A stretch of DNA of 36,106 nucleotides from Desulfobacca sp. (GTDB lineage: Bacteria; Desulfobacterota; Desulfobaccia; Desulfobaccales; Desulfobaccaceae): assembly GCA_028695935.1 (NCBI GenBank), contig JAQVHY010000016.1, positions 1-36,106 on the forward strand, read 5' to 3'. The notes below the pieces were generated by a model, which was not told where the DNA came from, did not search any database, and saw nothing but the letters and a program-made list of their open reading frames with translations. The translations under genes were made by a program, and so were the position numbers. Below, one piece after another: positions 10,424 to 19,492 of the stretch. Within the stretch, counting starts at the first letter, position 1. Each line of letters starts with the position of its first letter.

Positions 10424-11008
10424 ATGCAATTGGCTAATCAGCTTAATCCGAAGCTCTATCCTTTCCAGGGCCAGGAAGGACGCCGCAGTTATCGCGTGCC
10501 CTGTCGATTGCCGGTCTATTATCGTCTACTACCGCCCCTAACCAGCCCCAATTTGCTCCAGGCGGAGGCCACTCACCCTCCGACTGAGACTACCCCCCGG
10601 CAATCTGTTATTTTTGGTTGGACCTTGGACCACTTGTTTAATAACTTCTGTCTATCCGAGCAGACTCAAGCAGGACGGGATGAGCCTGAGGAGCTAGACC
10701 TAAGCACCAAGCGGACCGAGCACAAGGTCTACCTCGGAGAAACCCTCGATCTAAGTGTAGATGGCCTGCGCCTTTATGGGGCAACATCTTTGCCGGCCGG
10801 ACAAGAACTGGAGTTGGCCATTCTCCTTCCTAGCCGCCCCTGCCAGGTCCAGAAAATTTTCGGTCGGGTAGTTTGGACCGATCAGGAGGATGAACGGCAA
10901 GTCGGGATCGGATTTGTTAATATGACCAAGGCGGATCGGGAACACCTGTTCAGTTTCGTATTTTACTGGCAGCGCCAATTGTTGCGCGGAAAGATCTTTA
11001 ATATCTGA
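10424..11008 (+). CDS. PilZ-domain protein with an expanded linker
   Basis: RRSYR (RxxxR) and DLSVDG (DxSxxG) motifs followed by GRVVWTDQEDERQVGIGFVNM. Confidence 0.85.
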   Translation: MQLANQLNPKLYPFQGQEGRRSYRVPCRLPVYYRLLPPLTSPNLLQAEATHPPTETTPRQSVIFGWTLDHLFNNFCLSEQTQAGRDEPEELDLSTKRTEHKVYLGETLDLSVDGLRLYGATSLPAGQELELAILLPSRPCQVQKIFGRVVWTDQEDERQVGIGFVNMTKADREHLFSFVFYWQRQLLRGKIFNI

Positions 11009-11049
11009 TTTATCCTCAGGTGGGAGCAAAGTTGCGCTAGGGAGTAAAA

Positions 11050-11829
11050 ATGGACGAGCGTGAGCGCTTATGGTTGGAACTAGTACGATATTATCGGCAT
11101 TCGGCGGTGGGGCAGCGCTGTACCGGCATCGTCCATAACTTCAATACCCCGCTGCAAGTGCTGTCCCTTTACTGCGAACTGCTCCAGCGGAAGGACGTGG
11201 AGGAGAAGGCCCAGCTGGCGAGCCGGCTCACCCCGGAATTACAGGCCGATTGGGGAAAATACTATCAATATCGGCAAGATAAAACCAGGCAACTCCATGA
11301 CGAAATCAGAAAACTGCAATATCTGGCCCAACTGATTATCCAACAAGGGGTGCACGAGAACGAACTGGGGCGGCAATCATTCGATCTCAACGCCATACTG
11401 CGGGACGAACTGGAACTCTACGAGGCCAACCGTTTTTTCAAACATATGGTGGACAAGCGTTTTCACTTTGATCAGGCCCTGCCGCCGATTGTGGGCTACT
11501 ATATCGATTTCAGCCAAAGTTTCCGCCTGTTAGTAGATAATGCCCTGGAAGCCATGGAACCGGTCCAGTTGCGGGTGCTGACGGTCGAAACCGCCTGGCA
11601 AGAACGACGCCGCCTCATTCGGATCGGCGATACCGGGGTCGGGATGGCGCCTGAGGTGCAGTCCCACCTGTTCGAGCCGTTTTTTACTACCAAAGATAGC
11701 TCAGCAACGCCCCATGCCGGCTTGGGCCTGTATATGGCCCGGCGCTTACTGAGTCCTTATGGGGGCAAAATCAAGATTCATAGTCAACCCGGCGAAACCT
11801 GGGTGACGGTGGTCTTGCCCTTAGGCTAG
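11050..11829 (+). CDS. Sensor-less soluble histidine kinase
   Basis: H-box variant CTGIVHNFNTPLQVL, N-box LLVDNALEAM, GDTGVGMAPEV, AGLGLYMAR; no obvious input domain. Confidence 0.88.
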   Translation: MDERERLWLELVRYYRHSAVGQRCTGIVHNFNTPLQVLSLYCELLQRKDVEEKAQLASRLTPELQADWGKYYQYRQDKTRQLHDEIRKLQYLAQLIIQQGVHENELGRQSFDLNAILRDELELYEANRFFKHMVDKRFHFDQALPPIVGYYIDFSQSFRLLVDNALEAMEPVQLRVLTVETAWQERRRLIRIGDTGVGMAPEVQSHLFEPFFTTKDSSATPHAGLGLYMARRLLSPYGGKIKIHSQPGETWVTVVLPLG

Positions 11830-11850
11830 AAACCTTGGCCTGCGGTTGGC

Positions 11851-13077
11851 TCACTTAGCCTCCACCGGCACGATACCCAGGTCGGGCGACTGCAAAAAGA
11901 CCTCGGCGGCCCGCCCCGCCTTAAAATACTGGGCAATCTTTTTCAATCGGGCCAGGCGCTCCAAGGGCGCCGGATGTGAGTCTAGAAAATAGGTCCGTTC
12001 AAAGGGGTCATTTACTACAGCCGCTAAACGTTCTAATAAGTTTAGGGCTTGGTCAATATCATATCCAGCCTGGTAAGCGTACCAGAGGCCGTAAGTATCA
12101 GCCTCCTTTTCATCCTGCCGAGAATAGACGCTATAGACCGTGTCTTTGAGTAATTCACCAGGATCAAGTTCGCCATAATATTGCCAATTTTGTAAATTCT
12201 GACTGATAAACCAGCCGGAAAAAAAACTTATCACCCCAGTAAGGGACGCACTCAAAACCTTTTGGCCGGCGCTTCTGGCTAGATGACATTTGATCTGGTG
12301 GGCCAATTCATGGCCGATAATAAAAGCCAATTCGTCGTCGCTGCGGCAGAGATCAATCATGCGCTGGGTTAGAATAATTTTGCCGGGAGCCGCAAAGGCG
12401 TTGATTTGATTCCCACCAGAAATCACTATTCCGTAATCTGCCGGGAGTTGCAAGGGGTAAAGAGTAAATTCGGTTTTTTCCCTACCCCGTTGAATCAATA
12501 AACCGACCGGGCCGGCTTTATAAAATCCTTCTGCTTCCTGACGGAGATAACGAACATCTAGTACTAGAGAATATAATAATTCACCGGGCAGCATTAAAAG
12601 GGAACGTATAGTTTGGGGCGAGTTCCTCAAATATAGTTTTATGCCAGGGAACAGGCTTGGAATTATATCTCTGACATGATTAGAAAATGACTCCCAGTCC
12701 CTGACCCAAAGAGGTACAGGCCAGTTATTCACCGCCAGGATAATATCGCCTTGTTGCAATCCCGCGTCGTAAGCTGGGGAGGGAGACCAGACATTATCTA
12801 TCATGGCCTTGCCGGTTTCAGTTACCCACCAGTCAAAGCCCAGAAAAGGATAGGTGCGACTTTGAGTCTGAGGGATGGTAAGAAGAAGCTTGATGAATAC
12901 CCGGGAAGTGCGGGCCAGATTCCAGGTTTTAAAGGGATGCCGGGTTACAGCTAATTGTTGGGCGTTTTCGATCTCCGGCCCCGCCGGGCCCGGCTGCTTG
13001 ACTTCGGCACAACTACTAACAATAATACCAACCAACAAAAGCCAGATCAAAAAAGGCATTTTCCTTAAAAATGCCAT
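11851..13077 (-). CDS. M48-family metallopeptidase lipoprotein with PDZ-like segment
   Basis: Lipobox-like LVGIIVSSC; IIGHELAHQIKCHL (HExxH); YDAGLQQGDIILAVNNWPV PDZ-like; DSHPAPLERLARL near C-terminus. Start overlaps the upstream TPR gene by 13 nt. Confidence 0.88.
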   Translation of the reverse strand: MAFLRKMPFLIWLLLVGIIVSSCAEVKQPGPAGPEIENAQQLAVTRHPFKTWNLARTSRVFIKLLLTIPQTQSRTYPFLGFDWWVTETGKAMIDNVWSPSPAYDAGLQQGDIILAVNNWPVPLWVRDWESFSNHVRDIIPSLFPGIKLYLRNSPQTIRSLLMLPGELLYSLVLDVRYLRQEAEGFYKAGPVGLLIQRGREKTEFTLYPLQLPADYGIVISGGNQINAFAAPGKIILTQRMIDLCRSDDELAFIIGHELAHQIKCHLARSAGQKVLSASLTGVISFFSGWFISQNLQNWQYYGELDPGELLKDTVYSVYSRQDEKEADTYGLWYAYQAGYDIDQALNLLERLAAVVNDPFERTYFLDSHPAPLERLARLKKIAQYFKAGRAAEVFLQSPDLGIVPVEAK

Positions 13078-16000
13078 CGCAATGCTGCCCCTAAACTCAT
13101 TAAGCGGTAATTATCGACCCATTCGCGAAAATAAAACCAGTGAGCCCCGGCATAAAAATTCTGGACTAGTTCCCATTCTAAAGCCACCAGGCCTTGCAGG
13201 GCCGGGCCCCACTCCGAGTGCTGCCCTACCGCCTGGCCCGTCACCTGCAGAATAAGGGTAGGCATGCGATACATCTGCCGATCAAAATCTAATCCCAAAC
13301 CCAAGGCCCGGTACGTTCCAGGACTGAAATAGGCTTCCCGCCCTTGACGATAAGCTGCCATATAGAAATGCGGGGTGACTGCTAAATTCATACGGGGTTG
13401 GCGCACTGCCTGCCAAGCCAGTCCCTGATACAGAGTTAGGCGGCGGTTATGGTCCGAAAAATATGCCCCGCCCAAGTTACCCCGCCATTCCAGACCCGGA
13501 CGGAGCTGATGTTTATAAGATAACTCCAGCTGATGCAGAGTAGTAAGTCGAGACTCTGGCAGATCAAGGACTGACTGGTAAAGCCGGGGGTATAAGTGCG
13601 CCTCTTGGTCGAACAGGTCTTGGCGGGAATATCTCAGACTGGCGTCAGTGTTGCGGGTTAGAGGAAAATTAACTGCTAGCGAGCCCAACAGGCGGTTGCG
13701 ATCGTCTCGGTCAGTTGTTTCATGAAAGACGTTAGTGATGGGACCAGGACCAACGATCTTTTCTACGATCACCCGGTCAGTTCGCTTCCAATAACGTCTA
13801 CCGATAATTTCCGCGCTAATCCCTACCCGATCCCTTAAGGCCATTGGCCCCAGCCCCACTGAGACTTCGGCCCGATGCAAAATACTATCATTTTGCTTAT
13901 AGTGACGATATCCAGCAGCAAGTTTTAGCGGCAACACCTTGCTAAGCCAAAGACTTCCAGAAAGGCGGAGGTTATGGACATAAAAATTATTACTATCGCT
14001 AGTCCAGGAATATTCGGGCAGCAGTACCTGATTAGGGTGCAATGACAGACCCAGGCTAAATATCGAGCTGGTAAATCCAACCGCCGGCTCCCGATCAAAC
14101 CGGCAAAATTGCCAAGGTCGCAGTAATTCTTCAGGCCGACGCACCCCACGGCCATAGGGGAAATTACGGGCGCCGACCTGGGTTCGCATTCGCTGACGGA
14201 TATCTTCCAGTTCATTCAAGAGCTGGCGGTCCTGGGGAGCTTGCTGAAGGGCGGCGGCCAGTTGTTTATAGGCCCTCGACCAATTGCCATTGACGCGGGC
14301 CAGGCGGGCCTGGGCCACGCAAGCGGTCTGGGAGTCCGGGGTCTGACGGATAATTTCTTCATAGGCGGTTCGGGCCGCCCCCTGGTCAGCCATCGCTTCC
14401 AGGGTCTGCGCCTTTTCCATCAAGATATCATCTGGTGAAATCCTCCTAAATCCCCCTTTAGGAAAGGGGGACTTTTTTATCGAGCTCTCATCTCGGTTTA
14501 AATCTTCATTTCCGTTGCGCCCTTTTAATCCCCCTTTAGCCAAGGTAAAAGCGCCACTTGCACCATCTTGGCTAAACGAGGACAAGCGATTATCTCCCCC
14601 CTTTTCTAAAGGGGGGTGGGGGGGATTTTTTATCTCGCGGATAAGACAACCTTGATCAGATTGATTATAGGCTTCCAACTGCTCCAGGGTCTGCAAGGCT
14701 TGCGGATAATCGCCCTGGCGGCGATAGGCTTGCGCCAACATCAGCAGGGCCTGGGGCCGCTGGGGATCAGAGGCGGGAAATTGGTTCAGCACCGCGATAG
14801 CGCCCTCATACTGCCGTCGATATAGATAGATCTTGGCGGTCTCTAAGATCGTGGCCGGATCCTGGGGCTGTGATTCCAGCACCTTCAGCACCTGGCCAAA
14901 GTCCTGCATGACCATCAGATTCTGCATTTTGAGGGCGGCCAGCCGCTGATCGTCCGGACGCAATTCCACGGCCCGACGATAATAATAATCGGCACTGCGA
15001 CGATCCCCTAATTCGGTGGCCAGTCCGGCCAGGTAGATTAAATCCGCGGGGTTGCGGGGACGATAATGTCGCCGGCGCTCCTCCAGCACGTTGAGGAGAT
15101 AATCGAGTTTACCGCCGTGGCGGCCCAACTTGCTGGTGAAAAAACTGAGGGAAGCAATGTATTCTGGAGAACCGACATTTATACCGGGGATGCGGTAAAC
15201 TAGGCTGGCCAGATCGTCGTAGTGGGTTAAGCGGGGCATTAAGTAGGCCAGCATCAGCAGAGTAGCATGGTAATTGCGGCTGCGGGTGATGCCTTTGGTG
15301 TACAGGTTGTCGATTAAACGGTCTACCGCCTCTCTGATCAGCGCCGGCTGGCTCTCCAGATCGGGATGGTGGCACAAGGCGCGGGCCACCCAGGTCCGTT
15401 CCTCCGGGTTGAGTGGTGATGGTTGGTTATCCGGCCGCGCGGGATTTTCCGCCTGCGACCATTTCAGGGCTTCCCCCCAGTCATGGGCGGCCCGGCCTTT
15501 GTCGGGAAATTGACCGCAGTATAATTTTAAGGCCCAGCGGTTGGCCTCCGCCCAGTTCTGGGTCGCCAGGTTAGCTTCAATAGCTACCATCACCAGGTCC
15601 CGATCGCCAGGCTGATCTAATATAGTCTCCGCCCCCGGTTCCTTGGGGGGTAAACGGCGTAAGATTTCCAAGGCCTCGGGACCGCGCTGCAGATAGACCA
15701 GGACCCGGACCTGTTCCAGCCGGGCCTGGCGATCATTCGGTACTCGATGCAAATATTGCTCATAGCTGGCCAGGGCCTGATCCAGATCTCCTAACCAGAG
15801 ATTAAGCCGGGCCTGTTGCACTAGAACTTCCGGGTCGTCGCAACTAGCCGGACAACGCCGTAATTCGGCCTCGGCCGCGGCCCATTTCTGGGGGGCCAGA
15901 TCCCGCTTCGATTTCTCCCGGTCCGTGCTCAATTCCTGGGCCTGCTGGATCAAGACTGCGGCCCGTTTCAGGCGTAAGCGGGCATCGTCGTTAATTTTTA

Positions 16001-17405
16001 AGGCTGCCTCATATTGGCAGGCCGAATCTTCCAGAGTATCAGGCTCATAAGACAGCATTTCGGCCAGTTGTACCCGCACGTGCAGATCTTGGGGGTGGTC
16101 CTCCAGGTAGGCCTGATAATAATCCGCGGCCCGCTTCCAATCCTTCTGGTAGAAATGCATCTGCCCCAGAAACAACTGAATCTGGGGATGCTTATGTCGA
16201 TCTACCGGCCCTAAAATTTTGATGGCCTGGCGATAACGATGCGCATAGGAGAAGGTTAAGGCCGCCTCCCAGCGTTGTTCACCTCGGATTAACTGGCGAC
16301 GTTCAGCTTCTTCCCACATTTCTGCGGCTTTGATAAATTGACGTCTTTCGGCATAAAGCCGGGCCAGATTGAGGATGGTCTCCTGATGCGTATCCCCGGC
16401 CTCCCAGGCGGCCCGATAAGCCTTCAGGGCTTGGGAGTGATTCCCGGCCAACAACAGTTCCAAGGCATACCAGCGCTGCTGTGAGAGGTCAGGGTGATCT
16501 CGCATCAGAGGAGCCAACACCGCCGCGGCTTCGGCATGATTGCCTTTCTGCGACCAGAGTCGGGCCAGGGCCAGGGCGTGTTCTTTTTTACCTTTTTCCT
16601 GAGCATATAACTGCAAATAATGGTTAATCGCCTGGTCCAGATCCTGGGCCGCATCCGCAACCTGGGCCGCTTCCAGACGGAGGGCCTGGTTGTCGGCTTC
16701 GATCTCTAATAAACGCTGATAGATCGGTACCGCGGCCTGATAATCCCGCTTCCAGTAGTGGAGCAGGGCCAGTTGATGCAAGGCCTGAGGATTGTCTGGA
16801 AAATCAGCAATTTCAGCTTCTTGGAGGGGAATAGCCTCTTCATAATGCGCTTCCGCGACCAACAGATCCAGGAGTTGCCGTCGCACCAAGGGATCGCGGG
16901 GATTAAGCTGATAAAGACGACGGTAATAATCTAAGGCCTGGGCCCGATGGAGCCGTTGGCGGCCGGCAAAATCCGCGGCAAACTGCAGGACATGGATATC
17001 GTCAGGGTGGGTAGCAAGATAAATATCCAACAGAGTCAAGGCGGCCGGGGTGTTACCGAGTTGTTCCAAGGCCTGGGCCTGGCCTTTGAGACTATCAGTA
17101 GCGGTAGGTTGGCGGGACCAGACCTGGCGAAAGACGGTCAGGGCCTCCTGCGGTTGTCCGGCTTTCAGATAAAGCCAACCCAAGAAGGTCCCATAGCCGG
17201 CGTTGGCCGGCTCCCGTTTATAGGCCTTCTCAGCCAGACTCAGGGCCAGTTTCAGGTCCCCTTGTTGAGTGGCAGCCTGAGCTGATTGATACAAGGTGTG
17301 CGGGGATCGCCAGAAATCCGGATCTTGCCGCCAGATCAGGCCAAACAGCAGACCCAGAAACAGGGCGATGCCCGCCAGCCAGATTAGCCTAAGATTCAAA
17401 CCCAT
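13065..17405 (-). CDS. Large TPR-repeat protein with C-terminal predicted outer-membrane beta-barrel (PgaA/BcsC-like secretin-role candidate)
   Basis: 1446 aa; N-terminal TM/signal anchor; many TPR-like repeats (e.g. AGYGTFLGWLYLKAGQPQEAL); last ~350 aa rich in alternating aromatic/hydrophobic strands, ending in LRWHF (terminal aromatic residue). Confidence 0.82.
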   Translation of the reverse strand: MGLNLRLIWLAGIALFLGLLFGLIWRQDPDFWRSPHTLYQSAQAATQQGDLKLALSLAEKAYKREPANAGYGTFLGWLYLKAGQPQEALTVFRQVWSRQPTATDSLKGQAQALEQLGNTPAALTLLDIYLATHPDDIHVLQFAADFAGRQRLHRAQALDYYRRLYQLNPRDPLVRRQLLDLLVAEAHYEEAIPLQEAEIADFPDNPQALHQLALLHYWKRDYQAAVPIYQRLLEIEADNQALRLEAAQVADAAQDLDQAINHYLQLYAQEKGKKEHALALARLWSQKGNHAEAAAVLAPLMRDHPDLSQQRWYALELLLAGNHSQALKAYRAAWEAGDTHQETILNLARLYAERRQFIKAAEMWEEAERRQLIRGEQRWEAALTFSYAHRYRQAIKILGPVDRHKHPQIQLFLGQMHFYQKDWKRAADYYQAYLEDHPQDLHVRVQLAEMLSYEPDTLEDSACQYEAALKINDDARLRLKRAAVLIQQAQELSTDREKSKRDLAPQKWAAAEAELRRCPASCDDPEVLVQQARLNLWLGDLDQALASYEQYLHRVPNDRQARLEQVRVLVYLQRGPEALEILRRLPPKEPGAETILDQPGDRDLVMVAIEANLATQNWAEANRWALKLYCGQFPDKGRAAHDWGEALKWSQAENPARPDNQPSPLNPEERTWVARALCHHPDLESQPALIREAVDRLIDNLYTKGITRSRNYHATLLMLAYLMPRLTHYDDLASLVYRIPGINVGSPEYIASLSFFTSKLGRHGGKLDYLLNVLEERRRHYRPRNPADLIYLAGLATELGDRRSADYYYRRAVELRPDDQRLAALKMQNLMVMQDFGQVLKVLESQPQDPATILETAKIYLYRRQYEGAIAVLNQFPASDPQRPQALLMLAQAYRRQGDYPQALQTLEQLEAYNQSDQGCLIREIKNPPHPPLEKGGDNRLSSFSQDGASGAFTLAKGGLKGRNGNEDLNRDESSIKKSPFPKGGFRRISPDDILMEKAQTLEAMADQGAARTAYEEIIRQTPDSQTACVAQARLARVNGNWSRAYKQLAAALQQAPQDRQLLNELEDIRQRMRTQVGARNFPYGRGVRRPEELLRPWQFCRFDREPAVGFTSSIFSLGLSLHPNQVLLPEYSWTSDSNNFYVHNLRLSGSLWLSKVLPLKLAAGYRHYKQNDSILHRAEVSVGLGPMALRDRVGISAEIIGRRYWKRTDRVIVEKIVGPGPITNVFHETTDRDDRNRLLGSLAVNFPLTRNTDASLRYSRQDLFDQEAHLYPRLYQSVLDLPESRLTTLHQLELSYKHQLRPGLEWRGNLGGAYFSDHNRRLTLYQGLAWQAVRQPRMNLAVTPHFYMAAYRQGREAYFSPGTYRALGLGLDFDRQMYRMPTLILQVTGQAVGQHSEWGPALQGLVALEWELVQNFYAGAHWFYFREWVDNYRLMSLGAALRWHF
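14437..14629. repeat. Palindromic/MITE-like repeat embedded in frame within the TPR-barrel CDS
   Basis: Terminal inverted repeats: left AAATCCTCCTAAATCCCCCTTTAGGAAAGGGGGAC (14438-14472); right, reverse-complemented, AAATCCCCCCCACCCCCCTTTAGAAAAGGGGGGAGA. Encodes low-complexity KNPPHPPLEKGG...KKSPFPKGGFRRISP. Confidence 0.8.
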
Positions 17406-18879
17406 ACACCAACCGTGGATCCGTACTGGTACTCCATTGCGGTTTCTGGAGACCCAAGATTACCATCTCCCCCAGTACCCAGATGGTAAAGGCCGAAAAC
17501 AGCGCGTTGGTAGCAATCAGTCGTAGGGAAGCCCAGCCGGAATACATTGAGATAAATGGTAGAGTCAGATGCAGGAGGATTAAGCTCAGATGGGGTAAGA
17601 GGTACACGGCGTTCGAGGTCTCCTTCCAAGGGGTTAAATTGTTAACCCGGTAACGAGGCTTACGTCCCGGTGGATACCACAGGGCGGCCAGGGTGGCCAG
17701 GGCATAGACCGGAAATAATCCACAAAGCATTTTAAACTGTTTTAAGGCGGCTTTTTTAAAGAACAGGTAGCGGAAGCTCCAGACGGTTAGGAACAGATAG
17801 ACACCTCGGATTACTAAGAAATGCCATTCCTGGTCATATAAAAAAGAGATGCCCGAGTAATAGCAATAAAGGGGCATGAGATAAAAAATGGGCAATACCA
17901 CGCCGCTGATCAGGTAGGTGACCATGAGCACCAGAAAATGAAGGCGTTGCCTCAGGTTCAGGCCTTTTTTCAGTAAGGGGTTGTCCCAGAAAAACAGCCG
18001 CATAGTGTCCAGACACCACTGAAACCGCTGCCGCCACACTCCCGCCAAGGTCTCAGGAGCCAGACCGCGGGACAGAACGTAAGGGAAATAGATGCCTTTC
18101 CAACCCTGGCTCAGCAATTCATAAGAGGTGGTCACATCCTCGACGATGTTCCAGGTAATAAAACCGCCGATCTCTTCCAGGGCCAGACGACGATAAAAAA
18201 CTCCGGAACCACAGGAGATCACCGCATTGGCCTGATCATTGCTTAATTGGATGGTTTCATAAAAAATTTCATCCCGGTTGAAAAAGGGATCGTCATCGGG
18301 AAGGAAAAAGCTCTGCTGACTCTGGACATAAGCAACGCGGGGAAAGTTAAAAAAACCGATCATACGGCGGATAATATCGGGTTGCGGCACCTGATCAGCA
18401 TCTAAGACCAGGATAATCTCTCCCTGACTGAGGCCCAGCCCAAAGTTAAGGTTGCCACTCTTATTATTAAGTAGCGGCACGCCTTGCAGGGGGCGAGAAT
18501 AATAATGGAAGCCCAGAGATTGGGCCAGGGTCGCAACCGTTGGTTGGCCGCGGTCATCTAACACATAAACCTGGTAGGATTCATAGTTAAGATTCTTAGC
18601 CGCTAATAGGGTAGTCTGAATGATGGGTAACGGTTCGCCACAACAGGTAATAAAGACGTCAACCGAATAATTGCTTAGGGCTCTCAAACCCTCCGGGCGA
18701 TGGCAACGCAGGTGCCAGACATCAAACGCCAGAGGCAACAATAAGAAATAGGCCAGGAGCTCGGCCGCCAGGAAGACATAGGCATGAAGCTCTCCGGTCT
18801 GATAAGCTTGCCCCGCTAACCAGCACAGGTAAAAAGCGCCGCTGGTTAAGGTCAGCAGACTAAAGAATTGAGCTCGCAA
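17389..18879 (-). CDS. Family 2 glycosyltransferase, BcsA/cellulose-synthase-like membrane synthase without a PilZ domain
   Basis: VDVFITCCGEPLPIIQTTLLAAKNLNY, VYVLDDRG, NNKSGNLNFGLG, LDADQVP, VEDVTTSYEL, ETLAGVWRQRFQWCLDTM...DNPLLKKGLNLRQRLHF; multiple TM segments. C-terminus overlaps the start of the TPR-barrel gene. Confidence 0.88.
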   Translation of the reverse strand: MRAQFFSLLTLTSGAFYLCWLAGQAYQTGELHAYVFLAAELLAYFLLLPLAFDVWHLRCHRPEGLRALSNYSVDVFITCCGEPLPIIQTTLLAAKNLNYESYQVYVLDDRGQPTVATLAQSLGFHYYSRPLQGVPLLNNKSGNLNFGLGLSQGEIILVLDADQVPQPDIIRRMIGFFNFPRVAYVQSQQSFFLPDDDPFFNRDEIFYETIQLSNDQANAVISCGSGVFYRRLALEEIGGFITWNIVEDVTTSYELLSQGWKGIYFPYVLSRGLAPETLAGVWRQRFQWCLDTMRLFFWDNPLLKKGLNLRQRLHFLVLMVTYLISGVVLPIFYLMPLYCYYSGISFLYDQEWHFLVIRGVYLFLTVWSFRYLFFKKAALKQFKMLCGLFPVYALATLAALWYPPGRKPRYRVNNLTPWKETSNAVYLLPHLSLILLHLTLPFISMYSGWASLRLIATNALFSAFTIWVLGEMVILGLQKPQWSTSTDPRLVYGFES

Positions 18880-19492
18880 GCGGCGGGGGGGGCCCTCAAA
18901 ATCAAGGTAACGCCGTTAAGGAAATCTCTGACGCCAATCGGCCCAAAAGGTTTGTATGGCACTGGGGGTCATGACCATAAGCTCCCGAAATATTCAGGAG
19001 TGCAGTAGTCCTTTACCGCAGGTTTACCCCGCTAGTCAAGCATTAAGATAAAGTGGATTGATGTTTTCTTTGTTAAGAAAAGAATCTGGTTGATGTTTTA
19101 TAAAATGAACTAAAATCGACACTACTATAATCAATAACTTATTGTCAATTTTTTTTGACACAGTTTTAAAATTTATTGGACCATTAATTATTAGATTAAA
19201 ACGAATTTAAGGCAGGGGGTTAATGCGCGCGTAGCCCACATCGGGCGGCGGGTTTGAAATGGCCTACCCCTTGGGCTCCCCCGTCCCTGGAAAAGCTGCG
19301 GCCCAAATTTGTGATTTGGTATAATCCGACTGGAAGCTGACCTTAGATTCCAAACCCGCCAGGTGAATCCTATGGTCAATTCATTTTTTATTGGATAATT
19401 TAAAAAATGTCAATAATAATTAATGTTATATGATCAAAATTTAAAACAATTGAATTAATGTTTTAGATTTGAAACATCACTGTAACAATATA

